This document shows, one piece after another, positions 57,101-63,756 of a DNA stretch of 64,000 nucleotides. The notes beneath the pieces were generated by a model. That model was not told the DNA's origin, did no database searches, and was given only the letters and a program-made list of their open reading frames with translations. Source of the DNA: Pseudomonas sp. PDM04 (GTDB taxonomy: Bacteria; Pseudomonadota; Gammaproteobacteria; Pseudomonadales; Pseudomonadaceae); contig NZ_JACVAI010000004.1 of NCBI RefSeq assembly GCF_014851765.1, positions 1 to 64,000 of the forward strand, given 5' to 3'. Position 1 is the stretch's first letter; the number at the start of each line of letters is the position of its first letter. The translations under genes were made by a program, and so were the position numbers.

Positions 57101-57914
57101 CGAACGGGTTGCTCTGGAATACGAACTGCGCCGCGCCATCGAACGCAATGAACTGCTGCTGCACTATCAGCCGAAAATCAGCCTCGAAGACAATCGCCTG
57201 GTGGGCGCCGAAGCCCTCCTCCGCTGGCGTCACCCGACCTTCGGCGACGTACCGCCGGAACACTTCATTTCGCTGGCCGAAGAAAACGGCATGATCCTGC
57301 AAATCGGCGACTGGGTGCTCGAAACCGCGTGCCGGCAGATGTACGAGTGGGGCCTGACGTATGAATGCCTCGGCCCCTTGTCGGTCAACCTCGCCGGCGC
57401 CCAACTGCGCCAGCCCAACCTGCTCGGCCGGATCGAACAACTGCTGAAGGACAACCGCCTCAAGCCCGAACTGCTGCAACTGGAAATCACCGAAAACTTC
57501 ATCATGAGCCAGGCCGAGGAAGCGCTGGCGGTGCTGCATCAACTCAAGCACCTGGGCGTGCAACTGGCCATCGACGATTTCGGCACGGGCTACTCGTCCC
57601 TGAGCTACCTCAAGCGGCTGCCGCTGGATATCCTCAAGATCGACCAGTCCTTCGTCCGGGGCCTGCCGGATGATCCCCATGACGTGGCCATTGTCCGCGC
57701 GATCATCGCGCTGGGGCGCAGCATGCAATTCACCGTGATCGCCGAAGGCGTCGAGACACTGGCCCAACAGCAATTCCTCGCCCAGGAAAGCTGCGAACAG
57801 ATCCAGGGCTACATCGTCAGCCCGCCCATGCCCGCAGACGAATTCGCCGCCACGTTTCTTCGCATGGCCATATCGGATTTTTCGGATAGCACAGCCGAGA
57901 AACCGTCGCTATAA
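54168..57914 (+). CDS. rmcA: Membrane c-di-GMP GGDEF-EAL protein with solute-binding and PAS domains (RmcA-like)
   Basis: A 1248-aa multidomain regulator. Signal peptide, periplasmic SBP_bac_3-like domain (about 25-255, LRLGVDASWPPFEFRDE), one transmembrane helix near 265-285, four PAS/PAC domains, GGDEF with intact GGDEF (887-891) and EAL with EALLRW (1015-1020). In P. aeruginosa the gene beside rpoD is RmcA, a phosphodiesterase linking redox state and biofilm; order and architecture agree. The ATG at 54168 gives a clean signal peptide. Intact motifs in both domains leave the net activity open, although phosphodiesterase dominates in RmcA. Confidence 0.88.
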   Translation: MTRLPTVLFLLSLMNWTATAGALTLTDEERSWLTAHPDLRLGVDASWPPFEFRDEQGRYQGLAADYIDLIRQRLAIQLTPIEPVSWTVVLEQAKQAKLDLLPGIMSTPERQAYLSFTRPYLDFPIVILAHVGGAQPRKLQDLYGLKIAVVENYAPHELLRTHHPDLNLVGMPNVASALQALATDEVDAVVGDLASSVWSLRQLKLDGLYVSGETPYRYQLAMGVPRENKILVGILDKVLADMAPEEISAIQEHWIGNVLDHRTFWSDLLVYGLPGLLLLITVLAVVIRINRRLSSEIARRVDLEQELRSSEYHYRGLVESLSAIAWEARITDFTYSYVSPHAEELLGYPLSHWLIPGFWRNIIHPADLTRAQTFCDHEVLAGRDHSLDYRVITADGRCIWVRDIVSLIVHGHEPVMRGLMIDISEAKRTEEALRLSEQKFASVFQQCPDILVIARLSDGCLLEVNEAFEEQIGLKAEEVIGQTATDLNIWGIPGVGPGLLQRLQAGSIRNLEMLFRRNNGQVFTGLISAEPFDLDTTPALVVVVRDISQLKETQQQLQTSEEKFAKAFHASPDGLLLSRQSDGLLLEVNEGFSRITGFNSAMSVDRSSLELGIWVNLNERKQMLDLLHRDGFVRDFSCHIRRSDGQIRLCEVSSRPLPIGDEDCMLTIARDITERHLMQEKLQQAATVFESTAEGVLITDTQQHISAVNRAFTEITGYSESEALGHTPRLLASGLHDSAFYAAMWHQLTAEGHWQGEISNRRKNGELYPSWLTISAVRNRDKFITHFVAVFADISSLKHAQAKLDYQAHHDPLTGLPNRTLFESRLLAALNCQRENGGQGAVLFLDLDRFKHINDSLGHPVGDLLLKGIAVRLKEQLRDIDTVARLGGDEFIILLPGLQQPSDADNIAMKLLNCFSAPFQAGEHEFFISASIGTSLYPKDGCDVATLVKNADAAMYRSKAKGRNRIESYTRDLTAQASERVALEYELRRAIERNELLLHYQPKISLEDNRLVGAEALLRWRHPTFGDVPPEHFISLAEENGMILQIGDWVLETACRQMYEWGLTYECLGPLSVNLAGAQLRQPNLLGRIEQLLKDNRLKPELLQLEITENFIMSQAEEALAVLHQLKHLGVQLAIDDFGTGYSSLSYLKRLPLDILKIDQSFVRGLPDDPHDVAIVRAIIALGRSMQFTVIAEGVETLAQQQFLAQESCEQIQGYIVSPPMPADEFAATFLRMAISDFSDSTAEKPSL

Positions 57915-57929
57915 TCCGCGACCTACTGA

Positions 57930-58006
57930 GGGCCTATAGCTCAGTTGGTTAGAGCAGAGGACTCATAATCCTTTGGTCCACGGTTCAAGTCCGTGTGGGC
58001 CCACCA
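57930..58006 (+). tRNA. tRNA with CAU anticodon, probably tRNA-Ile2 (lysidine-modified)
   Basis: A 77-nt cloverleaf with encoded CCA: acceptor GGGCCTA/TGGGCCC, D arm GCTC..GAGC, anticodon CAT at 57964-57966, T arm CACGG TTCAAGT CCGTG. Automated tools often call such genes Met. The C4-G69 and C5-G68 pairs and the ACTCATAATC..TTGGTC stretch resemble E. coli tRNA-Ile2 (ileX/ileY) rather than elongator tRNA-Met, so it likely reads AUA after TilS modification. Confidence 0.9.
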
Positions 58007-58012
58007 AATTCG

Positions 58013-58036
58013 AAAGCCGCGCATTGCGCGGCTTTT
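58013..58036 (+). terminator. Terminator after the tRNA
   Basis: 10-bp perfect stem AAAGCCGCGC (58013-58022) / GCGCGGCTTT (58026-58035), loop ATT, ending in a T4 run. Confidence 0.85.
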
Positions 58037-58350
58037 GTGTTTCTGGGTGGCACTCATTTCCCGCCACTCAAACTGCAAAAACGCCAAAAGTGTCCACAAA
58101 TCGTCCACGTTGGATGTTCTCATGCCTAACCATTTCAACGTCTAGTGACGATCCACGCAGACGCCTTGGCTCGCTTGTTGTCGGGTCGAGATGGCCAGCA
58201 CGTGATCATATGCTCGTGGAACAGCTGAGCTTCGCGATTGTCGATCACAAACGCCGCCTTACAATGCAGATGACTCACCGAGTTTGGCTATTGATTGACA
58301 ATAAGGCCAAATCACTGAGCTCAATGATTGGTCGAGCAGATCACTGCGAT
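58037..58350. other. Gene-free stretch after the tRNA, possibly element remnant
   Basis: No frame on either strand reads as a recognisable protein. The minus-strand frame next to the tRNA runs through the tRNA itself and is a spurious ORF. Position directly 3' of a tRNA is where integrative elements insert, and the reverse-strand text around 58075-58110 (NVDDLWTLL) resembles short tails left by integrase genes, but this is weak. Confidence 0.4.
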
Positions 58351-58569
58351 TTACACCCCCCTGATAATGTCGAAGTAGGATATTTCTGGTGGAAAAGGTT
58401 TTTGCTGGTTTACCTGCCCCTCCGTAATGTGCAACCCGAGATTCCCTCTACTCCTGCTCGCAGTGATGCTCTCCAGAGGAATGCCGAATTTGTTGCCAAA
58501 GGCAATCATGACGGATAGGTCAGTCGCCGCAGTGGGTACGCCAAAGATGACCGTGTCTTGGTTAGCCAT
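58351..58569 (-). CDS. Small protein of unknown family, 72 aa
   Basis: Translation begins MANQDTVIFGVPTAATDL and ends YFDIIRGV. A strong AGGAGG (58577-58582 on the minus strand) lies 7 nt before the ATG at 58569, much better than for the upstream in-frame ATG at 58620, so the gene is probably translated. No signal peptide or membrane helix; the N-terminal half is moderately hydrophobic and the centre reads FGNKFGIPLESITASRSRG. A 10-bp palindrome TTTCGCGAAA lies about 70 bp upstream. I do not recognise the family and assign no function. Confidence 0.6.
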   Translation of the reverse strand: MANQDTVIFGVPTAATDLSVMIAFGNKFGIPLESITASRSRGNLGLHITEGQVNQQKPFPPEISYFDIIRGV

Positions 58570-58847
58570 GTCCACTCCTCCTGCTCGGTTGTGATGATGG
58601 CGTTTCATGCCATATTTCATCCTTACACAAAGAGACTTTCGCGAAACCTGTGAAAAACAACAGTTGATAAGAACAGAATGTAATAACTTCTATCTCAATT
58701 TCTGGCTACTGAACTCAGTAGTTGATCGCGACCTTTGCGCACAAAACTCGCCACTGTCCGTGCCACTTTTATCCACAGATCAACTGCCCGCGTGAAGATC
58801 TCCTCTCCAACGCCGACATCCGCGCCACCCCGCGCACGCCTCCCACG
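58570..58847. other. AT-rich gap between the small gene and the DUF6124-like remnant
   Basis: Contains the upstream region of the 72-aa gene and, from about 58720, sequence in frame with the DUF6124-like remnant that could be its eroded N-terminus. No independent gene is supported. Base composition is clearly more AT-rich than the core genes. Confidence 0.5.
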
Positions 58848-59059
58848 ATGTTCATCGTCAATCCGGACGTTCATGTCATCGACCTACTGGGCAGCGTGAG
58901 CGAGTCGCTGGCTTCGGCCAGCGTGATCACCCTGGATGTTGCCGACCGCGAAACCGGCACCAGTCGCAACTCGCTGTTGGGCATTGCTCACTGGTGATGT
59001 TGGCGGAGATTTCGGTAAGCCGGGCGCTGGATCAACTCGACCCTCATGCACCTCAGTGA
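58848..59059 (+). pseudogene. Frameshifted DUF6124-like protein remnant
   Basis: Frame 1 reads MFIVNPDVHVIDLLGSVSES and continues to LLGIAHW then stops at 58994. If one base is restored near 58991, the next frame continues VMLAEISVSRALDQLDPHAP and stops at 59057-59059. The two halves together match the pattern of the Pseudomonas DUF6124 (formerly DUF3077) C-terminal region (SESLASA..L..LGI..VMLAE..V.RALD.L). The N-terminal half is missing or eroded. A real deletion or a sequencing error would look the same. Family function is unknown. Confidence 0.6.
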
Positions 59060-59339
59060 CCGCAAAAAAAAGAGCTCGCGCTCCGTGGTTCTTCGGTTGC
59101 TGTCACTCGGAAAACCACGGATTTCGTTCAATGTTACGTCCGGAACGAGCGGCCCGGCGGGCCTCTAAAAATATGAAGCTACGGACGTAAAAAAATGTTT
59201 CCGACTGCTACAATTCCTTCGAATCGCGTTGTGTTAACTTCAACGGACAGCAGAAAAATGGCGTCAGTAATTTTCAGGGTCTGACGGGCGCCCGGCAGGA
59301 CATCTCAACATAGCGGTCAAGGGTTCCTGTGAGGGGAAT
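59060..59339. other. Gene-free region with nested inverted repeats
   Basis: Holds CCGTGGTT/AACCACGG (59083-59090 / 59113-59120) and TTACGTCCG/CGGACGTAA (59134-59142 / 59182-59190) enclosing GGCCC/GGGCC (59151-59163). AT-rich sequence follows up to a GAGGGG ribosome binding site for the glycosyltransferase. No JUMPstart/ops element was seen. Confidence 0.6.
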
Positions 59340-60551
59340 ATGATTAAAGAGCCATACATCCTTTTCACAAGAATCCCGATTATAAAGGACGAACAAGGCA
59401 ATCTATTTACAGATGCCTTGTGGGCCAAGGACATAGAACTTCATCTGGACTATATACAAAACTTCGGAATTTGCTGCCCCGTTGAAAAAACCAACGATGT
59501 CGAGGGACTGCAAAACATAACCAGCCTGAATATAAAGTGGCTTTTTGCACTGAAGAACGACTACGGATTAACTTCAGTTCTGAAGAACCTGATCCCGAAC
59601 TTCATCACCGTCATCAAGGCCTGCAAAAAAGCCAGGATCGTTCACTCCGACGGCGCCGGCTGGGCATTCCCACTCTCCTTTTATCTGTTGCCGCTCAAGC
59701 CGATTTTCCGTTTTCAATGGATTATCGTCATCGAGTCTTCATTCTGGATGCTGGGTCAGGGCGAAGCCAGGACCTTGCGGAAAACGGTTGAGCACTACGC
59801 GCACAAAATTCTGTTGAAACGCTGCCTGAAGTTGGCAAACGCACGGATATTCACCCAGTCTTTCTACAGGGAATATTTCTTGGGCGACGATGACAGCCGA
59901 GCGTTGATCAACCATGCCACCTGGGTCGATAAAAAGCACATCACGACCCCGGACGCGGTCAACAGAAAGTTCGTAGAGCGGCGCGACGGCGCACTCAATA
60001 TTTTCTACCCCTCACGTCTGGTCATGGATAAAGGTGTCCTGGTTGTGCTGGACGCCATAGAGCAACTCAAACACGACAACTTGAACGTCAATATCACCAT
60101 CATGGGCTCTGGGGACCTGAAAGAGCATTGCCAGCGCTTTGCAGCCCAAGACCACGGCGGTATCAGGGTCAACTTCCAGAACACGGTCAATTACGGCGAA
60201 GACTTCTTCAACGCTATTGCCCAGCATGACTGGCTACTGGTCCCGACACTCAAGCAGGAGCAGCCCAGGATCATTTTCGACGCGTTCAGCCAGGGCGTCC
60301 CGGTCATCGGTTCGGACACCTCCGGGATCCTGGACATCACGAACAAGGACAATGCGCTCACGTTCGAAACCGGTAACCCTGCCAGCCTGGCAGAGGTTAT
60401 TCGCCACGCCGCCCGACATCCCGAACTGGGGTTGAAAATGGGCCTCGCCGGTTTGGCGTACGCGATGGGGAAGACGCATTTGCAGATGCATCAGGACCGC
60501 GAAGCGTTCCTGAAGAACAGCCTGAAGCTCCATGCCAGCCCCCAAACCTGA
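59340..60551 (+). CDS. Orphan glycosyltransferase, GT4-like
   Basis: A 403-aa protein without signal peptide. The C-terminal half has a GT-B glycosyltransferase group 1 domain: FYPSRLVMDKGVLVVLDAI, ITIMGSGDLKEH, and EQPRIIFDAFSQGVPVIGSD, a variant of the EX7E nucleotide-sugar motif with Asp for the second Glu and one residue fewer. The N-terminal half has a hydrophobic stretch (LSFYLLPLKPIFRFQWIIVI) that may bind membrane acceptors. The 5' third is AT-rich relative to the 3' part and to neighbours, suggesting transfer or a mosaic. No other polysaccharide genes are nearby, so acceptor and sugar are unknown. Confidence 0.8.
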   Translation: MIKEPYILFTRIPIIKDEQGNLFTDALWAKDIELHLDYIQNFGICCPVEKTNDVEGLQNITSLNIKWLFALKNDYGLTSVLKNLIPNFITVIKACKKARIVHSDGAGWAFPLSFYLLPLKPIFRFQWIIVIESSFWMLGQGEARTLRKTVEHYAHKILLKRCLKLANARIFTQSFYREYFLGDDDSRALINHATWVDKKHITTPDAVNRKFVERRDGALNIFYPSRLVMDKGVLVVLDAIEQLKHDNLNVNITIMGSGDLKEHCQRFAAQDHGGIRVNFQNTVNYGEDFFNAIAQHDWLLVPTLKQEQPRIIFDAFSQGVPVIGSDTSGILDITNKDNALTFETGNPASLAEVIRHAARHPELGLKMGLAGLAYAMGKTHLQMHQDREAFLKNSLKLHASPQT

Positions 60552-60589
60552 GCTGCGCCTTTAACGACCCTCGAGCGCCAGGCCGAGGA

Positions 60590-61216
60590 TCAGGTTTTCA
60601 GCACGGGAATGGTGTGCACACACGGGAGCGCTTCAAGCATCTCACGGGTGAAAACCACCTCGTACGTATCAGCAGCCCGCCCCCACTGCTCGACGATGGC
60701 CATACCGTCGACCAGCAGGCCTCCCAGTTCGATGATCGTGCCTGACAGATGTTCGACGACGGTTTGAGCCCGCTCCCAGACCCGATCGGTTATCGATTTG
60801 AGTTCAGCCGCAATTCGCCCGGATGAGCCGGGATCGGTCTCGGGAAAGGTGATATTGCGCAGCAGGTGCTGCAGCTCCTTTATTTTCGCGTAATCGTGTT
60901 CCGCGCCCAACGCCCCCTTGAGGATGGCGACCGCTTTCGATTTGTCGACGCGTGCCGACGAGAGGGTCTGCGCCATGACGCCCGCGAAGAGCACCATCAT
61001 CCGCGCTTCCAGGTACGCCTGCATGACCGCCATCGACGCGATGGGCTGGGCCAGGGTAATGGCGGCACCCCCGCGATGCCGCAAGTCCAGGGTCACGCTC
61101 AGGGTCACGCCACCGGTTGCAAACCCCAGGGCGCGAGCCATGACGTAATGGCCCATTTCGTGCCGGGCAATCTGCAACGCATGCGCCCGCACGGCATTGG
61201 GCATGTTCCTCGTCAT
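60590..61216 (-). CDS. Orphan HExxH protein resembling the FtsH (M41) peptidase domain
   Basis: A 208-aa soluble-looking protein. ARHEMGHYVMARALGF places HEMGH at residues 19-23, matching the zinc-binding HExxH of zincins. Further on, the GALGAEHDYAKIKEL segment (Asp108) aligns by eye with the GA-x-ND region of FtsH that supplies the third zinc ligand, and LFAGVMAQTL with the GG-x-AAE helix. There is no AAA+ ATPase or membrane segment. GAGG lies 7 nt before the ATG. Convergent with the glycosyltransferase. Proteolytic activity is inferred; substrate unknown. Confidence 0.7.
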   Translation of the reverse strand: MTRNMPNAVRAHALQIARHEMGHYVMARALGFATGGVTLSVTLDLRHRGGAAITLAQPIASMAVMQAYLEARMMVLFAGVMAQTLSSARVDKSKAVAILKGALGAEHDYAKIKELQHLLRNITFPETDPGSSGRIAAELKSITDRVWERAQTVVEHLSGTIIELGGLLVDGMAIVEQWGRAADTYEVVFTREMLEALPCVHTIPVLKT

Positions 61217-61430
61217 TTCGTCGCCTCGCCTCCTCGATTTCGCATTCGACTACGCCCGACGGTGACTGTCCATCCCCATTCGCGCAGGCAAAAAAACGCA
61301 GGTCATCGTCCCCGACAGGCAAGGACTGCCTCGCTGCGGCAGGCAGAAATGGCATGAACGGTCCTTATCCCGGATCGGGCCTGTGCCTGTAACATGTCGT
61401 CTCCTGGATCTGTACCGCTGGAGCCCACCC

Positions 61431-61892
61431 TTGCCCGACGTCCGCCCGCCCGTTCTTGACGAAATCGACCGCCAACTGATTGCGGCCCTGCAGATCAATG
61501 CCCGCGAAAGCGTGGCGATGCTTGCCCGGCAATTGGGCATCGCGCGCACGACCGTGACGTCGCGCCTGGCGCGGCTGGAAAAGGCCAAAGTGATTACCGG
61601 GTACGGCGTCCGCCTGGGCCAGCGGGTGGTGGACGGCGGTTTGCAGGCCTATGTCGGCATCACGGTGCAACCCCGTTCCGGCAAGGAGGTGCTGCGTCGC
61701 CTCAGTGCCATGGCCCAAGTGCAGCAACTGTGCGCCGTCAGTGGCGAATTTGACTACGTGGCCTGGCTGCGCACCGACTCGCCCGAGCAGCTGGATCAAT
61801 TGCTGGACCAGATCGGCAGTGTCGACGGCGTGGAGAAGACCACCACCTCGATCATCCTGAGCAGCAAGATCGATCGAGGGCAGCCTGTTTAG
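61431..61892 (+). CDS. Lrp/AsnC family transcriptional regulator
   Basis: A 153-aa regulator with an N-terminal winged helix-turn-helix (DEIDRQLIAALQINARESVA, then LGIARTTVTSRLARLEK) and a C-terminal RAM ligand-binding domain. The TTG at 61431 is preferred: GGAG (61420-61423) lies 7 nt upstream and the protein then starts MPDVRPPVLDEID; an in-frame ATG at 61383 lacks a ribosome binding site. It sits directly upstream of davBA, as in P. putida, and is the likely lysine-responsive regulator of that pair. Confidence 0.88.
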   Translation: MPDVRPPVLDEIDRQLIAALQINARESVAMLARQLGIARTTVTSRLARLEKAKVITGYGVRLGQRVVDGGLQAYVGITVQPRSGKEVLRRLSAMAQVQQLCAVSGEFDYVAWLRTDSPEQLDQLLDQIGSVDGVEKTTTSIILSSKIDRGQPV

Positions 61893-61956
61893 AAACGCCC
61901 TGTACGCAACAGAATGTCGCCGATGATCGTCTTTTTGATCAACTCACCAGCAAAAC

Positions 61957-61972
61957 GACGACAATTTGCGTC
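61957..61972. promoter_or_regulatory. Candidate Lrp-type operator upstream of davB
   Basis: GACGACAATTTGCGTC is an imperfect palindrome (12 of 16 positions symmetric) centred on AATT, as in many Lrp/AsnC sites. It lies about 90 bp before the davB ATG and upstream of a -10-like TATACT (62018-62023) that lacks a good -35. Confidence 0.35.
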
Positions 61973-62061
61973 TTATTAACGTGTTGTACGCTCTCTAGAA
62001 TGGCTGCCATCTTTTCCTATACTCAGACGCGCACCCCGCGTCCGGACGCCAAAGGCCAGCC

Positions 62062-63744
62062 ATGAACAAGAACAATCGCCACCCTGCAGACGGCAAGAAG
62101 CCTGTCACCATTTTCGGTCCGGACTTCCCTTTTGCCTTCGACGACTGGATCGAACACCCCGCAGGCCTCGGCAGCATTCCTGCCCATCATCATGGCGCTG
62201 AAGTGGCGATCGTCGGCGCGGGCATCGCTGGCCTGGTGGCGGCTTACGAGTTGATGAAACTGGGGCTCAAGCCCGTCGTCTACGAAGCCTCGAGAATGGG
62301 CGGGCGCCTGCGTTCCCAAGCGTTCAATGGCGCCGAAGGCATCATTGCCGAGCTCGGCGGCATGCGTTTCCCGGTGTCCTCCACTGCGTTCTATCACTAC
62401 GTCGACAAGCTGGGCCTGGAGACCAAGCCGTTCCCGAACCCGCTGACGCCCGCCTCGGGCAGCACCGTGATCGACCTCGAAGGCAAGACCCATTACGCCC
62501 AGAAGCTGGCGGACCTTCCGGCCCTGTTCCAGGAAGTGGCTGACGCCTGGGCGGATGCACTGGAAGCCGGCTCGCAGTTCTCCGACATCCAGCAAGCGAT
62601 TCGCGACCGTGACGTACCGCGCCTCAAGGAACTCTGGAACACCCTGGTGCCGCTGTGGGACGACCGCACCTTCTACGATTTCGTGGCCACCTCCAAGGCA
62701 TTTGCCAAGCTCTCGTTCCACCACCGCGAAGTGTTCGGCCAGGTTGGCTTCGGCACCGGCGGCTGGGACTCGGACTTCCCGAACTCGATGCTGGAAATCT
62801 TCCGCGTGGTCATGACCAACTGCGATGACCACCAGCACTTGGTCGTCGGCGGCGTCGAACAAGTGCCGCTGGGCATCTGGCGCCATGTGCCGGAACGTTG
62901 CGTGCACTGGCCCGAGGGCACCAGCCTCAGTTCGTTGCACCGGGGTGCGCCGCGTTCCGGGGTGAAGAAGATCGCCCACGCGCCGAACGGCCGCTTCACC
63001 GTGACCGATACCTACGGCGACAGCCGCGAATACGCGGCGGTGCTGACCACCTGCCAGAGCTGGCTGCTGACCACCCAGATCGAATGCGACGAAACCCTGT
63101 TCTCACAAAAGATGTGGATGGCGCTGGACCGTACCCGCTACATGCAATCGTCGAAGACCTTCGTGATGGTCGACCGCCCGTTCTGGAAAGACAAGGACCC
63201 GCAAACCGGTCGCGACCTGATGAGCATGACCCTCACCGATCGCCTGACCCGTGGCACCTATCTGTTCGACAACGGTGATGACAAGCCGGGGGTGATCTGC
63301 CTGTCGTACTCGTGGATGAGCGATGCGCTGAAAATGCTCCCTCATCCAGTGGAAAAGCGCGTGAAGCTGGCACTGGACGCCCTGAAGAAAATCTATCCGA
63401 AGGTCGACATTGCCGCGCGGATCATCGGTGACCCGATCACCGTGTCCTGGGAAGCCGACCCGCATTTCCTCGGTGCCTTCAAAGGTGCACTGCCGGGGCA
63501 CTATCGCTACAACCAGCGCATGTATGCGCACTTCATGCAGGATGGGATGCCGGCCGAGCAGCGCGGGATTTTCATTGCCGGCGACGATGTTTCGTGGACG
63601 CCGGCGTGGGTCGAAGGGGCGGTGCAGACCTCGCTCAATGCAGTCTGGGGCATCATGAAACACTTCGGCGGTGAAACTCACGCCGAGAACCCGGGTCCAG
63701 GAGATGTATTCAACGAGATCGGTCCGATCGCCCTGCCCGAGTAG
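62062..63744 (+). CDS. davB: L-lysine 2-monooxygenase
   Basis: Flavoprotein converting lysine to 5-aminovaleramide with O2, the first step of the 5-aminovalerate route. The 560-aa amine-oxidase-fold protein has the FAD motif VAIVGAGIAGLVAAYELMKLG (about residues 48-68), GGRLRSQAF, ELGGMRFP and the C-terminal FAD segment GIFIAGDDVSWTPAWVEGAVQ. Related to tryptophan 2-monooxygenases, but the close resemblance to P. putida DavB and adjacency to davA support lysine as substrate. Confidence 0.92.
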   Translation: MNKNNRHPADGKKPVTIFGPDFPFAFDDWIEHPAGLGSIPAHHHGAEVAIVGAGIAGLVAAYELMKLGLKPVVYEASRMGGRLRSQAFNGAEGIIAELGGMRFPVSSTAFYHYVDKLGLETKPFPNPLTPASGSTVIDLEGKTHYAQKLADLPALFQEVADAWADALEAGSQFSDIQQAIRDRDVPRLKELWNTLVPLWDDRTFYDFVATSKAFAKLSFHHREVFGQVGFGTGGWDSDFPNSMLEIFRVVMTNCDDHQHLVVGGVEQVPLGIWRHVPERCVHWPEGTSLSSLHRGAPRSGVKKIAHAPNGRFTVTDTYGDSREYAAVLTTCQSWLLTTQIECDETLFSQKMWMALDRTRYMQSSKTFVMVDRPFWKDKDPQTGRDLMSMTLTDRLTRGTYLFDNGDDKPGVICLSYSWMSDALKMLPHPVEKRVKLALDALKKIYPKVDIAARIIGDPITVSWEADPHFLGAFKGALPGHYRYNQRMYAHFMQDGMPAEQRGIFIAGDDVSWTPAWVEGAVQTSLNAVWGIMKHFGGETHAENPGPGDVFNEIGPIALPE

Positions 63745-63756
63745 GAGGAACCCCAA

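Noticed and set aside
57941..58138. Minus-strand ORF reading through the tRNA (ends DLNRGPKDYESSALTN)
   Set aside because: This peptide is the well-known spurious translation of a tRNA antisense strand; no ribosome binding site.
58607..58795. Plus-strand 62-aa ORF overlapping the small-gene upstream region
   Set aside because: No ribosome binding site, no recognisable pattern; overlaps control DNA of the better supported minus-strand gene.
59200..59340. JUMPstart/ops element upstream of the glycosyltransferase
   Set aside because: No GGCGGTAGCGT-like sequence present.
60540..62000. Second copy of the tRNA 3' end as an attR site
   Set aside because: Searched by eye for the GTTCAAGTCC..GGGCCCACCA text at the far end of the island and found none.
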